From positions 44,407,695 through 44,471,694 of the forward strand of contig CM049316.1 of assembly GCA_026874595.1 (NCBI GenBank): 64,000 nucleotides of DNA, written 5' to 3'. Position numbers and translations under genes: made by a program. The DNA is from Sipunculus nudus. Its lineage: Eukaryota > Annelida > Sipuncula > Golfingiida > Sipunculidae. Shown one piece after another: positions 49,083 through 62,520 of the stretch. The notes below the pieces were generated by a model. That model saw only the letters and a list, made by a program, of their open reading frames with translations. It was not told the origin of the DNA and did no database searches. How positions within the stretch are numbered: position 1 is the first letter of the stretch; every line of letters begins with the position of its first letter.

Positions 49083-50875
49083 TAGACAGACAGAGACAGA
49101 GAGAAAGACAAAGAATGGGAGGCAGAAAGAGGAAGAAAGAGATTTCATAAATTAAGATATCATATATTGCGATGATATAAGTTATCAGGGTTATAGCTAG
49201 ACAAATTTACAGACATGGCGAAGCAAGCAGAGTTAATTGGTCACGGGGGAGCGGGGCTCGACATTAACTTTTAAAAGCACTTTCCCCGTCGGGCAAGTAA
49301 TATCTAGCTTTTACTTGCCCTACATAAATTTTTACTTGGTGTTTTCACATGACTGTACTGGTATTGCACGTTTCCTTGCATTTTCAAAAATAAAATAAAA
49401 AAAAAAACATGTTGAAATTAATTTGTTATATTTCTATTTGAGCAGTACTCGAAATTAAAGTTAAAGTGGAATTATCAGAATGATTAAATTTATCAAGGAA
49501 TGAAAATGACCAACTAAAGATTATTATGGCCCACCATTTGTTCCCTAAATTTAAGTGTCTGAAAATAAAATGTCTACAGAATTTTCTTCCCTTTGATACT
49601 GGTAGTTCCCCTCCAGAATTCATTCCACTTACAAGAACTTTCACCCTTTCAGGGCCAGACGGAATATGGCGATAAAATGGGAAATTTTGAATTAACCCCA
49701 GCCAGGCAAATGATTACGAAATAAAACATTTTTACATGGGGAATAAACAGAAACAACTTCCAGAGTAGGCTAGTAAAAATGCTAAAACTTGTGGACTTCT
49801 GTGGACGTGTACATTTGTCAAAGTCTTTCGCGAGTGATATAGTGCGTACCTGGGATTAACATTTTTCCCGCCAAAATCAGGTGTCATATATGACAACCGG
49901 CAGATGTTTCAGTACAAACCCCGACGCCCCCCCCCCCCCAAAAAAAAAAATAAAGCCACTTAAGTCTCGTTGGACGGCCTTAAATATGCAGAAACATTAG
50001 GAAACATAGTGTATAGAGGAAAAATTATTCACGACAGATTATTTACTACATTTTCGGACATATTTTAAGCGGCTCTCCGCGGATTCTCCGACTTTCAGAT
50101 CGTTAAACTGGAACTTTCTGCATTTGCACTGTGACCTTAACTCCGCAATAAGCCAATTCCAGAAGGATTCCTGGGTATTCCACATTTCATCACGTATAAA
50201 TTATGATAATGTTAGGTATTACCACCAGGTGCACGCACTCGGTTTCAGAATATGTAAGCTCATTGCGTTGTTCTATGTGCTATAACTATTTTTATAATGA
50301 TTATTTTAGCTCACAGTTGATTCATTTTTTAAACATGCTGATGAGGTACAAATGTATATATAGTTTAGCAAATAAATAACCAAAGTTTCATTGGTGGTAG
50401 CAGTTTTTTTTTTTGACGATCTTTAAAATGTTTTGTGGGTTGCAAATTTTAGCTTTGTGCCGGCCGTCAGAAGCCGTCTCTGCTACCCGACCGGCGCCAA
50501 CCGGCGTGGTTATAACCCTGTATGTATTCATCTTATAAGTTCTTTACAGTGCAGAGAACGGCAGATATGAATAATAGAGAGAGTACGGCCTACCGTGGGA
50601 CTAGATTCATGCTCATCAACACGGCTGTAGTCACGTCACAGTCACGCGATCGTATTGTACTTTCTCCATCAGTGTCACGCTTCACTTATAAATAAATGTC
50701 GCTTATTCACCAAGAACCAGGAAAGAAGCCTGCTTACTAAGACTCTCCTGAACCCGGAATGTCTTAATGTCAAACTGTCAAACTTAATCATTATGCACCC
50801 TACCACCTGTATGAAGAACACTTAAATTCTTTTTTTTTAAGCCGATTTCCGCTGCCTCTGCGTGATTCAAGGACA
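48311..50875. other. Unassigned gene-poor stretch
   Basis: Includes (GT)n then (GA)n at 49001-49079, a CTCGACATTAACTTTT…ACTTGCCC region at 49256-49330 that looks repetitive, a C-run then A-run at 49927-49950, and a GC-richer patch at 50458-50510. No supported exon. Confidence 0.4.
49042..49079. repeat. (GA)n microsatellite
   Basis: Perfect GA run followed by an imperfect purine-rich stretch to about 49142. Confidence 0.93.
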
Positions 50876-50879
50876 TATT

Positions 50880-50995
50880 CATTATGAATGCTGTACACCC
50901 CTTTTTCCGGATATAAGGACCTTTTTTTGTTTCGTCATTAGTCCTCCTGAGTTGTACCCCTCCTTTTTCCTTAATCCTGGATCCGTCCCTGGTGT
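50880..50995 (-). mobile_element. hAT-like MITE end (GGATCCGTCCCTGG type)
   Basis: TTTCGTCATTAGTCCTCCTG and CTGGATCCGTCCCTGG are shared, with changes, with 54045-54110. The other terminus is not identified. Confidence 0.45.
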
Positions 50996-51150
50996 ACATG
51001 TGACGTGCCGCTGTGTGTGAATCAGCATTGCGTGTTTTGTGAACTGCATGCAACAAAAATTATACGCGGATCTTTATGGAATATAGTTCAGAGTTAGGAT
51101 AACTCTAGATTTAATCCACTGACGTTTGGAGGTAATCTGAAATACCATAC

Positions 51151-51542
51151 CAGGTGCGTAGCTAGGCTTGACGAAGGGGACGGGGGATGGTGTTGATTTA
51201 TTATTAAATAATCTACTAAGAACTTTAATATCCTTGTAACATTTTAAGTTTCATAACAAGAGAACAGGTAAATTATTTATTTGTTTTGGATGCATGATTC
51301 TCCATCTTCAGTTTCTTAGTTATCCCATTACAATTTTAGAAATAACATCCCCGATATAGATCTCTTTCTATGTATAAATTGTTACCTGCTGACGAAACTT
51401 AATGTAAGTATGACTGATATTATCATGGTTTTAAAATTACTCTCAAATTGTAATTTATTTAGCAGATATTTAGTGCCTGGAAAGTTTTGGGGGTATGACC
51501 CCATGCATCGGTAGCCCCCACCCTCCCCCGACTACGCCCCTG
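51151..51542. mobile_element. MITE with GCGTAG-type inverted ends
   Basis: The left end CAGGTGCGTAGCTAGG and the right end (CCCCCGACTACGCCCCTG) are inverted partners over ~12 bp. The flanks CCATAC and CCATAT are a possible 6-bp target duplication. The 392-bp interior is non-coding. The style is hAT-like. Confidence 0.6.
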
Positions 51543-53084
51543 CCATATTACAAATGTCATTGTTGCAACTCGAACTTTGTCACGGAACTCTTTTGTGGAC
51601 ACGCTCCAGAATTGCCTTTTTTTTACTTGAAGAGTAGGGATTAGTAGAGAATGATGCCGAGTATATCCTATTTGGGCTCTTTTTTTCTTTATCTTAACAT
51701 AATTCTTGTGAAAATAGATAATAATTTGCGGAGGAGCCATCTATCAAGAATTATGCATGCGTACTGCGTATCAAGCAGGGGAACTCTGTCCTTGGGAAAC
51801 CTGGATATCTCAAGTCTGATGTCTGAATCAGTATTATTAATTCACCATAGAAACCATTTGGGCAATATCTCTGTCTATGCATTCATTGGTATTATGGGAC
51901 ACCTCATCTGTGTATTGTTTAAGTGAGGCCTGACAGTGTAGATCATCCTTGCGGAGGTAGCCATGTGGGCTCCGATTATATATCTAGTCGTTTACTTTTA
52001 TCCTTTGATATACAGCAAACTATCATATCTTTATTCTATAAATAACCGACCCGAACACTTCATATCAATTGTCGCCATCAGGTGTCGGTGCTACAGCACT
52101 TTGGACTGCAATACTTTCAAATGTGTAACCCGATCCCAGCTGACAAGTATGTTTTGAAAGATGAAAACACGCTGTCACTGACACAAGCTTGAGTTACGGT
52201 GCAAGGCAGTTTTTCAGGGATCAGATACATGCGTGTCCAGCTTTAATACTATGTAGCGTCTCTGTTTACTAAAAAAAGGGATTTCACTTATTTATAAGTT
52301 TGTCAATTGCTAAGATTCTTCGATTCGATCGATTATTCCCTATCTAGTCGATTTTCGGATTGATTATTGCACAAAATCATAATATTGTTAGGTATAACCA
52401 CTAAAAGTATGACGTTAAGATGAATTTGAAAAAAAATCATGAAACATTCTGCAAACATCTGATGCAGGATAGAAGTGACCTTCACCGTTAAACTACAGCT
52501 ACTGCGTCATGTTAAATGTTTTTTTTTGTCTTAAAGATTAGCTCGAGAACGCAAAGGTAAAAAATTTCTGAAAATGCATTCAATAAATGAAATGAATCGA
52601 TTACATAAATTATGATTCGATTTTTGATTCATGACTGGCATCGATTCAAATGGATCCATATTTTTGAGTATTGTACAGCTCTATAAGACCCCCCCCCCCC
52701 CCACACGCTTATAGTATATACTAGTCTTTATATATTCAGTATGTAACATGTTTAAGGTCCTGTGCATCAAGCCCTGCCCTCTCTTGACCCCACGGCTAAG
52801 TACATCAAATTACAAGCTCCTTGTAAAGGGTTCAGCGCTCTACGGGAAACAAATTATGTTCAAAGGGGATTCTGCTCTAGTTACCGCCCTTAAGCTTTGA
52901 GTCCTTAAGCTTTTCTGTTCGTCTCTATTTACGCTTTTGCTAAGGCGCGCCATATGGTTATGAGTTACATACAATGAATGTTTTGATTAGGGACAATAAC
53001 TGGTACGTAGGAGCGAATGACCGCTTACCGGAACTCGCCCATATAGTGAAAACATACTGCACGCTAAGATATTATAAACAACAA

Positions 53085-53089
<5 letters not shown>
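51543..53089. other. Unassigned gene-poor stretch
   Basis: A C-run is at 52690-52702. Open frames are short and domain-free. Confidence 0.4.

Positions 53090-53126
<37 letters not shown>
53090..53126. repeat. (TC)n microsatellite
   Basis: A 37-bp run. A second CT tract with one interruption lies at 53299-53359, followed by (TA)n. Confidence 0.95.
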
Positions 53127-53128
<2 letters not shown>

Positions 53129-53293
53129 GAAAAACGAATCTGAAAACACTGAGGTCTTTTCCTTTTGAATCTTCTTCAGTCTTCAGTTTAAAGATGGTTA
53201 CTTGCTGATTGGAAATTATTCTGTTTTAACTGATATGTAACGTTACATGAATGACCTTCGCTTCACACGCGCATATTTTGTAGCCACTCAGTC

Positions 53294-53340
<47 letters not shown>

Positions 53341-53444
53341 TTCTCTCTCTCTCTCTCTCATATATATATATTACATTATACACAGTATATATCTATAAGT
53401 ATCATAACATAATGAAAATTATATATATATAAATATTTATATAT

Positions 53445-53467
53445 ACATATATATATATATAAATATT

Positions 53468-53514
<47 letters not shown>
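53445..53514. repeat. (TA)n with a repeated 36-bp motif
   Basis: TATATATAAATATTTATATA occurs twice in tandem before the pure TA run. Confidence 0.85.
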
Positions 53515-53518
<4 letters not shown>

Positions 53519-53564
53519 GTATGATAGTATACATAACAGTGTATATATATTTTTATTCTAAAAG

Positions 53565-54478
53565 TTAACAGAAAATATAGGTTTTTAGTGGGAAACTGTC
53601 TCAATAAGATATGTATAAATATTTTTTAACATTTCTTTTTGTTGGGCTGTCCTCGTGGCAAAAAATTCATACCCCGGTATGTTTACATCGAAGACCTGGT
53701 CAGTGATGATGTTTACATTGCAAACCGGAATGAGACGTGGGGACATTCAGGTTCTCAATGATATTTGCCTGTATATAAAGATTAGGTTGATGTGAGGAAC
53801 ACATGGGAGATTTATTAAATGTATGTTGCAAGGAAACTGTTCCTAAAGAAAGAAACTGAAATATGCATACCTCGTAAGTAGCAGAAGCGGACCCAATGGG
53901 AGTCCTTGCAGAGGGTTCGTATCCCAATTTCAGCCACCGCAACCTTTTTTTTCATCGTATCAAACAAATTTTGAGGCCTGAAACCCCCCGACACCACTCC
54001 ACCCCACCCCACCCACGTCTGTTCCTGAAATTGGGACCTTGAGTTAGGTTTTGTCATTAATCCTCCTGGGTTGAACCCTCCATTTCATAAAGCGGGAACA
54101 TGTGTTTTTTCTCTTTTACTGACCACGCACGTGGGTGTGAGCCTCGTTCAAATGTAAGGCCCGACAGGCTCAAATCCCTCACTGAAAGCAAGCGTTATTC
54201 ATATGAACAATAGTATAGTGTTTGAGGCTGGGTGCCCACGATGCACGCATTCCGGTCATTGCCGAAGGCAGTCCGGCTGTGCTCGGTCTAACCTTCGTGC
54301 AAGTCAGTAAAAACTGAAAAATCACTCAAAATTATATGTACATTAAAATGATTTATTCTTATATCGAATATGGCACTGCGGGGATAATAATCTTTAAAAT
54401 GATGTATAGCACACTATTGTACACAACGCGGTTTTAGAGAACATTGCGAACAGACGTGAACCGAATTCCTTTTATTAG

Positions 54479-54480
<2 letters not shown>
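53565..54480 (-). mobile_element. Dispersed repeat, inverted copy of 15985-16602
   Basis: The outer parts (53565-53760 and 54182-54480) are the reverse complement of the module A insertion. The middle ~420 bp is a later insertion that includes a weak tRNA-like segment (53881-53945, GGTTCGTATCC as a one-mismatch B box, then a T-run) and a hAT-like MITE end. Confidence 0.7.
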
Positions 54481-54524
<44 letters not shown>

Positions 54525-54530
54525 ATATGA

Positions 54531-54735
54531 ATTGTCGCGCTGGACTTCTGAGCGTGTGGGTTCGGGTCCCGATTAGACCGTCTGCCGCGCTGAACACTTG
54601 ACCTCAAGGGGTGTGCCCGCTCCACCCAGGAGTGAACGAGTACAGGTCATCGGTGGCAGGTGAATGTAGAATGAAATCCTCAAGCACCTGGCTGCTCCCC
54701 CAGGAAGCTGACAAAGCTATATTTATTATATATAT
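54531..54735 (+). mobile_element. SINE-like element with a tRNA-Arg-like 5' part
   Basis: GCGCTGGACTTCT and GTGGGTTCGGGTCCC are spaced as in the anticodon and T-arms of a tRNA, and the first is shared exactly with the tRNA-Arg(UCU) genes. The B box GGTTCGGGTCC (54559-54569) has one change. Then follows ~130 bp of non-tRNA body (CTCCACCCAGGAGTGAACG) and a simple AT/GT tail. The A-box half is missing, so it is 5'-truncated. Confidence 0.55.
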
Positions 54736-55689
54736 ATGTGTGTGTGTGTGAGTGTGTGTATGGGTACAAGATTTAACAGACCCGAAAGACTAGGAAATTA
54801 AAGTGTCTGACTTCTTCACTGATATCAGACTTTATAAATAGACCCTTACCTATGTATTGGGATATAATGGTTGATAAAAATAATAAAAAATGTTTACACA
54901 GAACAATTTTAAAAACAGACAAACAAATATCTGCTTTTCATATGTCTCTTATAGACAGAGTCTAAGGCCAAACCAACACTCAGTTACGGCTTCTGACATC
55001 ATCAATAGGTCCCAAAGGACATCTGTTGATTCATTCATTCTGTATCCATTAAAACATTTTCTGGTAAGGCACTAGCAGACAAACCGCCCAACCAACAAAC
55101 GATCGAGGAACGACCCTAACACAGCGGTTATACTCTGCGGTTGTAGCTGATTTTCCTGGCTTTAACCGTTGCTTTGTATAGCAAGGTTCTCTTGGTCTGA
55201 CAGCCAGGGTCGCACAGAACAAAGAATTGTAATCAGACAAATGAGAGCGTGGTATCGCATTGTGCATCCAGCTCCAAATTTAATAACCCGCTCTCGTTGG
55301 TCTGTTTACACCGAGACACCAGCTCTCCGTGGTCTAATTCGTAGCCCTGCATACATGTACCAAAACGGGCGTCAGACAAAGAGGGGGTGTCGCATGTTTT
55401 TTTTTGTTTTTTGTTTGGAATATGAACCATTTTACAATTTGGTGGGGACTGGGTGAAGGGGTTGTTCCAGTAATTTTTTTTTCCATGGCGAATAACAATG
55501 TCTGTCTCATACAACTGACACTTCCTTTTCTTTCAGGCATGTTCCTTTTTGCAATTTTGCATCTCCCCTTGAGAGTATATAACACAAACAGCCGTAATAG
55601 AAGGTTATTGTCTCCGCACAGGGGGCATACGTTCAACCCCCCCCCCCCCCTTCGTGGGTGGGTGGGTGTGCGTGTGTGCGCGTGTTTCT
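54736..55689. other. Unassigned stretch
   Basis: A GC-richer patch at 55080-55390 has several overlapping open frames on both strands but none with a recognised domain. A C-run is at 55637-55649 and (GT)n at 55655-55690. Confidence 0.35.
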
Positions 55690-55945
55690 GTGGGTTTTTA
55701 TTTCTTCACATTACAACTCAAGCAATCATGAACGAAATCTCATGGAATTTTCAGGGCATGTCGGGAATGCATCGCTTTGGTGTTGATCCGGCACATGATC
55801 CGGATTCAGGGACGTAATCAAGGAATATTCACAAATGTGGGAGTCACTTATGCACGAATGAACTTGGGAATATAGACCAGAAAATAAGTCAATGCAAACA
55901 CGGTTTTGGTAGCATCGCGGAGGCTTTCATTCCATAGAATGCAGA
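55690..55945 (-). repeat. Dispersed repeat, copy 3 of the unclassified family
   Basis: Reverse complement of 47985-48310. GCAATCATGAACG, TTTTCAGGGCATG and GATCCGGCACATGATCCGG are the shared landmarks. Confidence 0.65.
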
Positions 55946-56034
55946 TTACTAGTTCGTTCTACATTTGTCTGCCGCACCAGAGGTTGACACATTCACGTCT
56001 TGGTGGAGAGGGCATCCTTTGTGACAGCTGGGAA

Positions 56035-56112
56035 TCTCAGTGCGGAAGGCGGTCAGAACGGGACGCGAACCCACAGCCTTTCGGTCACAGACCCAGGGCA
56101 CCAAACATTACG
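56035..56112 (-). mobile_element. tRNA-like segment of a SINE (minus strand)
   Basis: On the minus strand the segment CTGTGGGTTCGCGTCCCG contains a one-mismatch B box (GGTTCGCGTCC). GGCGG and CCGCC at its ends could pair. The anticodon region does not fold cleanly. It abuts the tandem repeat at 56104. Confidence 0.4.
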
Positions 56113-56820
56113 CCGCCAAGCTTCACAATGTGAAACCCGGTTATACTTCTTCACGTGGTTTGCGGAATGTACGTATTTTGCAATGACACCATTTGACCCC
56201 ATGGGCTGTTGGCAAACGTACAAGTATGCGTGGAACCGACCGAATAGTTTTAAGACTTTCATTGGCTTTTCTGGGTATTTACTAGGTTAAGTGGATCAGT
56301 TACGCTCTGCTTGAAGTGCAAAGCGATATGAGGGATATAGTGTAATGTTTAATGTTTAGTGGAACTTTTACTTATAGTATGACCTGGTGAATATATGTCT
56401 TAATAAGAAAGATTGATTTCGAGATCATGACCTCTCGGTCACGGTCTCCTTGGGTTACAATAATTTAATGAATACATAACGTGCCTTTTCCAGTTATGCA
56501 CACAATTGTAAACATAAACATTGAATATTTATTATGGTGTCGGTATGACAGAAACCAAGCTATTGTTAATATAGGCTCACCACTCTGAATGGATACACTA
56601 CACACAAATTATATCCCGCATTACAGTTTTATATGTTGTGTATGTATTGCTTGCATAGAACATAAGATAATATGGTGACTTTATTATTCTGCCATATATA
56701 CGACGTGCTATAAAAAAGAAAATCCTTGAAAGAACTCAAAATAATAATCAATAAAAAGGTTCTTTGATCGTCAACACACACACAGATACATACATACATA
56801 TATACACATATTATACACAC

Positions 56821-56864
<44 letters not shown>

Positions 56865-59699
56865 TGCATTAATTTAACATTTTATCCCTATAACCAGCAT
56901 TTACTAATATTTTTATTAATTATTACTCTGCGAATGTATCAGCGTTATATGTATATACATAAATACACAATATATATTTATATACAAACACACACACATA
57001 TATCTCAAATAATATATGTCATTATGTATGAACCAGTTCACTCCAGTATAAGTGTATTACCTCGATGTTTCGTTTAGCACGTTGCTTTTGTTTGTGCCTG
57101 GAGGAAGGAACTTCGCACAGGAACTTGAATTAACTTGGCCGCTGAAATGTCAAAGGCTTATCCTGTGAAATATCCACAGCGGACGTTTATTCAAGGAAAG
57201 AAATTAAGCTCCAGCCTCGAACGTGAAAACATTTAAATAAAAGGCCGAACAATACCAACATTACGCCACCACGCTCCACAATGTGATACTCGGTTATATA
57301 TTTCTTCACGTGGTATGCTGAATGTACGTATTTTGAAATGACACCATTTGACCCCACGGACTGTTGGCAAACGTATAAGCATGCATAGAACCAACCAAAT
57401 AACTTAAATACATCTAGTTATAAGATTTTCATTGGCTTTTCTGGGTATTTACTAGTTTAAGTGGATCAGTTACGCTCTGCTTGAAGTGCAAAGCGATATG
57501 AGGGATATAGTGTAATGTTTAATGTTTAGTGGAACTTTAACTTATAGTATGACCTAGTGAATATATTTCTTAATAAGAAAGATTGATTTCGAGATCATGA
57601 CCTCTCGGTCACGGTCTCCTTGGGTTACAATAATTTAATGAATATATAACGTGCCTTTTCCAGTTATGCACACAATTGTAAACATAAACATTGAATGTTT
57701 ATTATGGTGTCGGTATGACAGAAACCAAGCTATTGTTAATATAGGCTCACCACTCTGAATGGATACACTACACACAAATTATATCCCGCATTACAGTTTT
57801 ATATGTTGTATATGTATTGCTTGCATAGAACATAAGATAATATGGTGACTTTATTATTCTGCCATATATACGACGTGATATAAAAAAGAAAATCCTTGAA
57901 ATAACTCAAAATAATAATCAATAAAAAGGTTCTTTGATCGTCAACACACACACACAGATACATACATACATATATACACATATTATACACACGTATATAT
58001 ATATATATACATACATTGCATTAATTTAACATTTTATCCCTAAAACCAGCATTTACTAATATTTTTATTAATTATTACTCTGCGAGTGTATCAGCGTTAT
58101 ATGTATATACATAAATACACAATATATATTTATATACAAACACACACACATATATCTCCAATAATATATGTCATTATGTATGAACCAGTTCACTCCAGTA
58201 TAAGTGTATTAGTTCGATGTTTCGTTTAGCACGTTGCTTTTGTTTGTGCCTGGAGGAAGGAACTTCGCACAGGAACTTGAATTAACTTGGCCGCTGAAAT
58301 GTCAAAGGCTTATCCTGTGAAATATCCACAGCGGACGTTTATTCAAGGAAAGAAATTAAGCTCCAGCCTCGAACGTGAAAACATTTAAATAAAAGGCCGA
58401 ACAATACCAACATTACGCCACCACGATCCACAATGTGATACTCGGTTATATATTTCTTCACGTGGTATGCTGAATGTACGTATTTTGAAATGACACCATT
58501 TGACCCCACGGACTCTTGGCAAACGTACAAGCATGCATGGAACCGACCGAATAACTTAAATACCTCTAGTTATAAGATTTTCATTGGCTTTTCTGGGTAT
58601 TTACTAGTTTAAGTGGATCAAATATATTCTGCTTGAAGTGCACAGCGATATGAGGGATACAGTATAATGTTTAACGTTAAGTGGAACTTTTACTTATGGT
58701 ATGACCTAGTGAACATATAATACCTTCATGAGAAAGATTGATTTCGAGATCATGACCTCTCGGTCACGGTCTCCTTGGGTTACAATAATTTAATGAATAC
58801 ATAACGTGCCTTTTCCAGTTATGCACACAATTGTAAACATAAACATTGAATGTTTATTATGGTGTCGGTATGACAAAAACCAAGCTATTGTTAATATGGT
58901 TTCACCACTCTGAGTGAATACACTAAAGTTTAACTAACTAAACACAAATTATATCCCCCATTATAGTTTTATATGTTGTGTATGTATTGCTCGCATAGAA
59001 CATGAGATAATATGGTAATTTTATTAGTCTATAATACGACGAGAAAATCCTTCAAAGAACTCTTCAAGAAATGCTGATCAATAAAAAGGTTTCTTATGAG
59101 TATTGATGTAAATCTGTCAAGAACTTTTGAAAACTCTTGAACTTGAAAATACTATTCAATAAAAAAGGTTCCTTGATAGAAAACACACACAAATACACAC
59201 ATATACAGACATATAATACATACGTATATGTATATATATATAACATTGCATTTATTTAACATTTTATCCTTATAACCAGCATTTACTAATAATTATTACT
59301 CTGCTTACATATCAGTATTGTATGTTTATACATACATACACAAAATATAAATATGTATATATAAACATACATATATATATATTATAATATTTGTTAATAT
59401 ATATGAAAGAGTTCACTCCAGTGCAAATGGATTAGCTGGAGGTTTAGCACGTGGCTTTTGTTTGTGCCTGGAGGACAGAACCTCGCACAGAAACTTGAGT
59501 TTGGCCGCTTAAATGTCAACACCAGCAACTGTATTTACACTTGTATTAATTATTTTTGTAGATACGTCCATAAACTTAAAATGGCAAGGATCAAAGGCTG
59601 CTTATCCTGTGAAAAATCCACAGCGGACATTTATTAAAGGAAAGAAATTAAGCTTCAGATTCAAATTGAAAACATTTTAATAAAAGGCAAAACAATACC
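56104..59699 (+). repeat. Tandem repeat, three copies of ~1.16 kb
   Basis: CCTCTCGGTCACGGTCTCC occurs at about 56430, 57601 and 58755, giving periods near 1172 and 1154 bp. The first two copies are almost identical. The third is diverged and carries small insertions after 58925 and near 59100. Each unit contains (AC)n/(AT)n and the phrase GCACGTTGCTTTTGTTTGTG. There are no RNA genes, and the 63-codon minus-strand frame is not a recognised protein. Confidence 0.9.
56821..56861. repeat. (TA)n microsatellite
   Basis: Much shorter in the second copy (57993-58008), which shows slippage after the duplication. Confidence 0.93.
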
Positions 59700-61077
59700 T
59701 ATAACATCCTAAATGATACTGATATCTGGTATTGTGGATTACTTGAGCGCAAACAGTTGTCAATAAATGTTGCAATACTGGTAAGTTCACTATATACTTT
59801 AACATCCATGCATCTCCATTATTGCTTGTATCTCAAGAAGAAACTCCTGTGACAAAGCAGGAATATATACACTACTGAAATAGTATATATACCAGGATTT
59901 CTATTCATATAAAGAGGATGAACACTCTCCCCATCCTAAGTCTTCTGTCCGCCCCTATTTTGCAATGACACCTATAAGAGAGCAGTTTCGTGGTAAAATT
60001 TTAAAGGATATTGACGTTTTAATTTATTTTTATTTTTTTCATATTACCAAGTTTAACCTTAAAACTTACTTTATCACCAAAGTCTGAAAGAATTATGGCC
60101 ATGGTTTACCTAAATCAGTTGATAAGAATATTACTTATATATGTATATAGACTATAACAAAATGACAGAAAAACACTTAACATAAAAACAAATCGCTGGT
60201 ATTGTGACTTTGGATAAATCTTAAGAGCTGTCATTGTTTGTCATTATTAACACCCTTTTTTAAATTGCACGTACAAGTCATAAGTGGATAAAGAGGATCT
60301 AACCAACAAAGGATTTAAAATGGAAGATTTTTAATGATCGCAAGTTTCCATTATTTTGCGAAAACACATTCCCTATGGAATATTCCGAATGGAAAATTCC
60401 GCCTCACAAAAGTCCTGGGAACTTTCTACCTTGTCTAAAATACAAGAGGGCATGCATGGTCAAATATACCCCGGTGAATTGTCGTCATAATGGGGACTGT
60501 ATACTTTTGTTTGACGTGATAGGCAAAATTATGTAAATTTACTTAATATTTTGTATATTGCATACATTAACCAGGGGTGTGGATAGTACTGGAAACTACC
60601 AGTGGTATTCTCTATGTTCAAGTTTGATTTGGCGCGATCAATGTAAAAATGCATCCTATAGGGGTCCTATAGCGATGGCCACTGTATTGAATTATTATGT
60701 CGGGCGTCTAATGAGGCGTATATAAACATATGGGGTCCTTTCAGGTCAGCTACTGACCTCGAATGACCGTTCACTCAACATTCTGATGTCGATCGGAAAA
60801 ACCCCACAACCTACGTTAATGGGTGCTATACGGCTAATATACGAGGGTCACCCGGTCAGTTTAAGGTCGACGGATAAAGGATTAAGCTAGGAAACAATAA
60901 CACCCTCACCTGTCACGACCTCTGGTTTCATATATTTCAAATGCAGCTATTAACCTTAAAGATGCATCTTAAAATGAATACGACAAGGTTCATTCGAATG
61001 TAAACATGGAGGTCATGGCTGAAATTCAATACTAAATTACATACCATGTCGTTCAATTAAAGTGAAAGTCGCAAAAC

Positions 61078-61082
<5 letters not shown>
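59700..61082. other. Unassigned gene-poor stretch
   Basis: AT-rich. A CpG-containing part at 60700-60900 has no supported frame. Confidence 0.4.
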
Positions 61083-62296
<1,214 letters not shown>

Positions 62297-62520
62297 GGGG
62301 CCTGGTCAGAGTAGTGGTATTGTAAACAATTCATGCTCTCTCCGCCTGCGACCTTGCAGGGTTCGATTCCCGTTATAAGAGTGGGTTGTAGTTCCCCTTC
62401 TTTGGTCGACGGTTTTCTCCGGGTCCCCCCAACCCCCTTACCAAATGCAACTATCTGTGCCAAGGCGCGCGCCTTGCATTAGTTACTATATGTACAATTC
62501 ATGTAAGTTAAAAAAGTTCA
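62297..62520 (+). mobile_element. tRNA-derived SINE
   Basis: TGGTCAGAGTAGTGG (62303-62317) fits a Pol III A box and GGTTCGATTCC (62360-62370) is a perfect B box, about 45 bp apart as in tRNA-derived SINEs. The body contains GACGGTTTTCTCCGGG, reminiscent of the conserved central domains of metazoan SINEs, followed by an A-rich tail (GTAAGTTAAAAAAG). The head does not fold into a functional tRNA. Confidence 0.65.

Noticed and set aside
53881-53945. tRNA-like segment with GGTTCGTATCC and a T-run
   Set aside because: No acceptor or anticodon stem could be folded. Kept only as part of an inserted repeat.
55049-55636. Overlapping ORFs on both strands at 55.0-55.6 kb
   Set aside because: Several frames are open at once and none shows a domain. 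Local GC content alone explains it.
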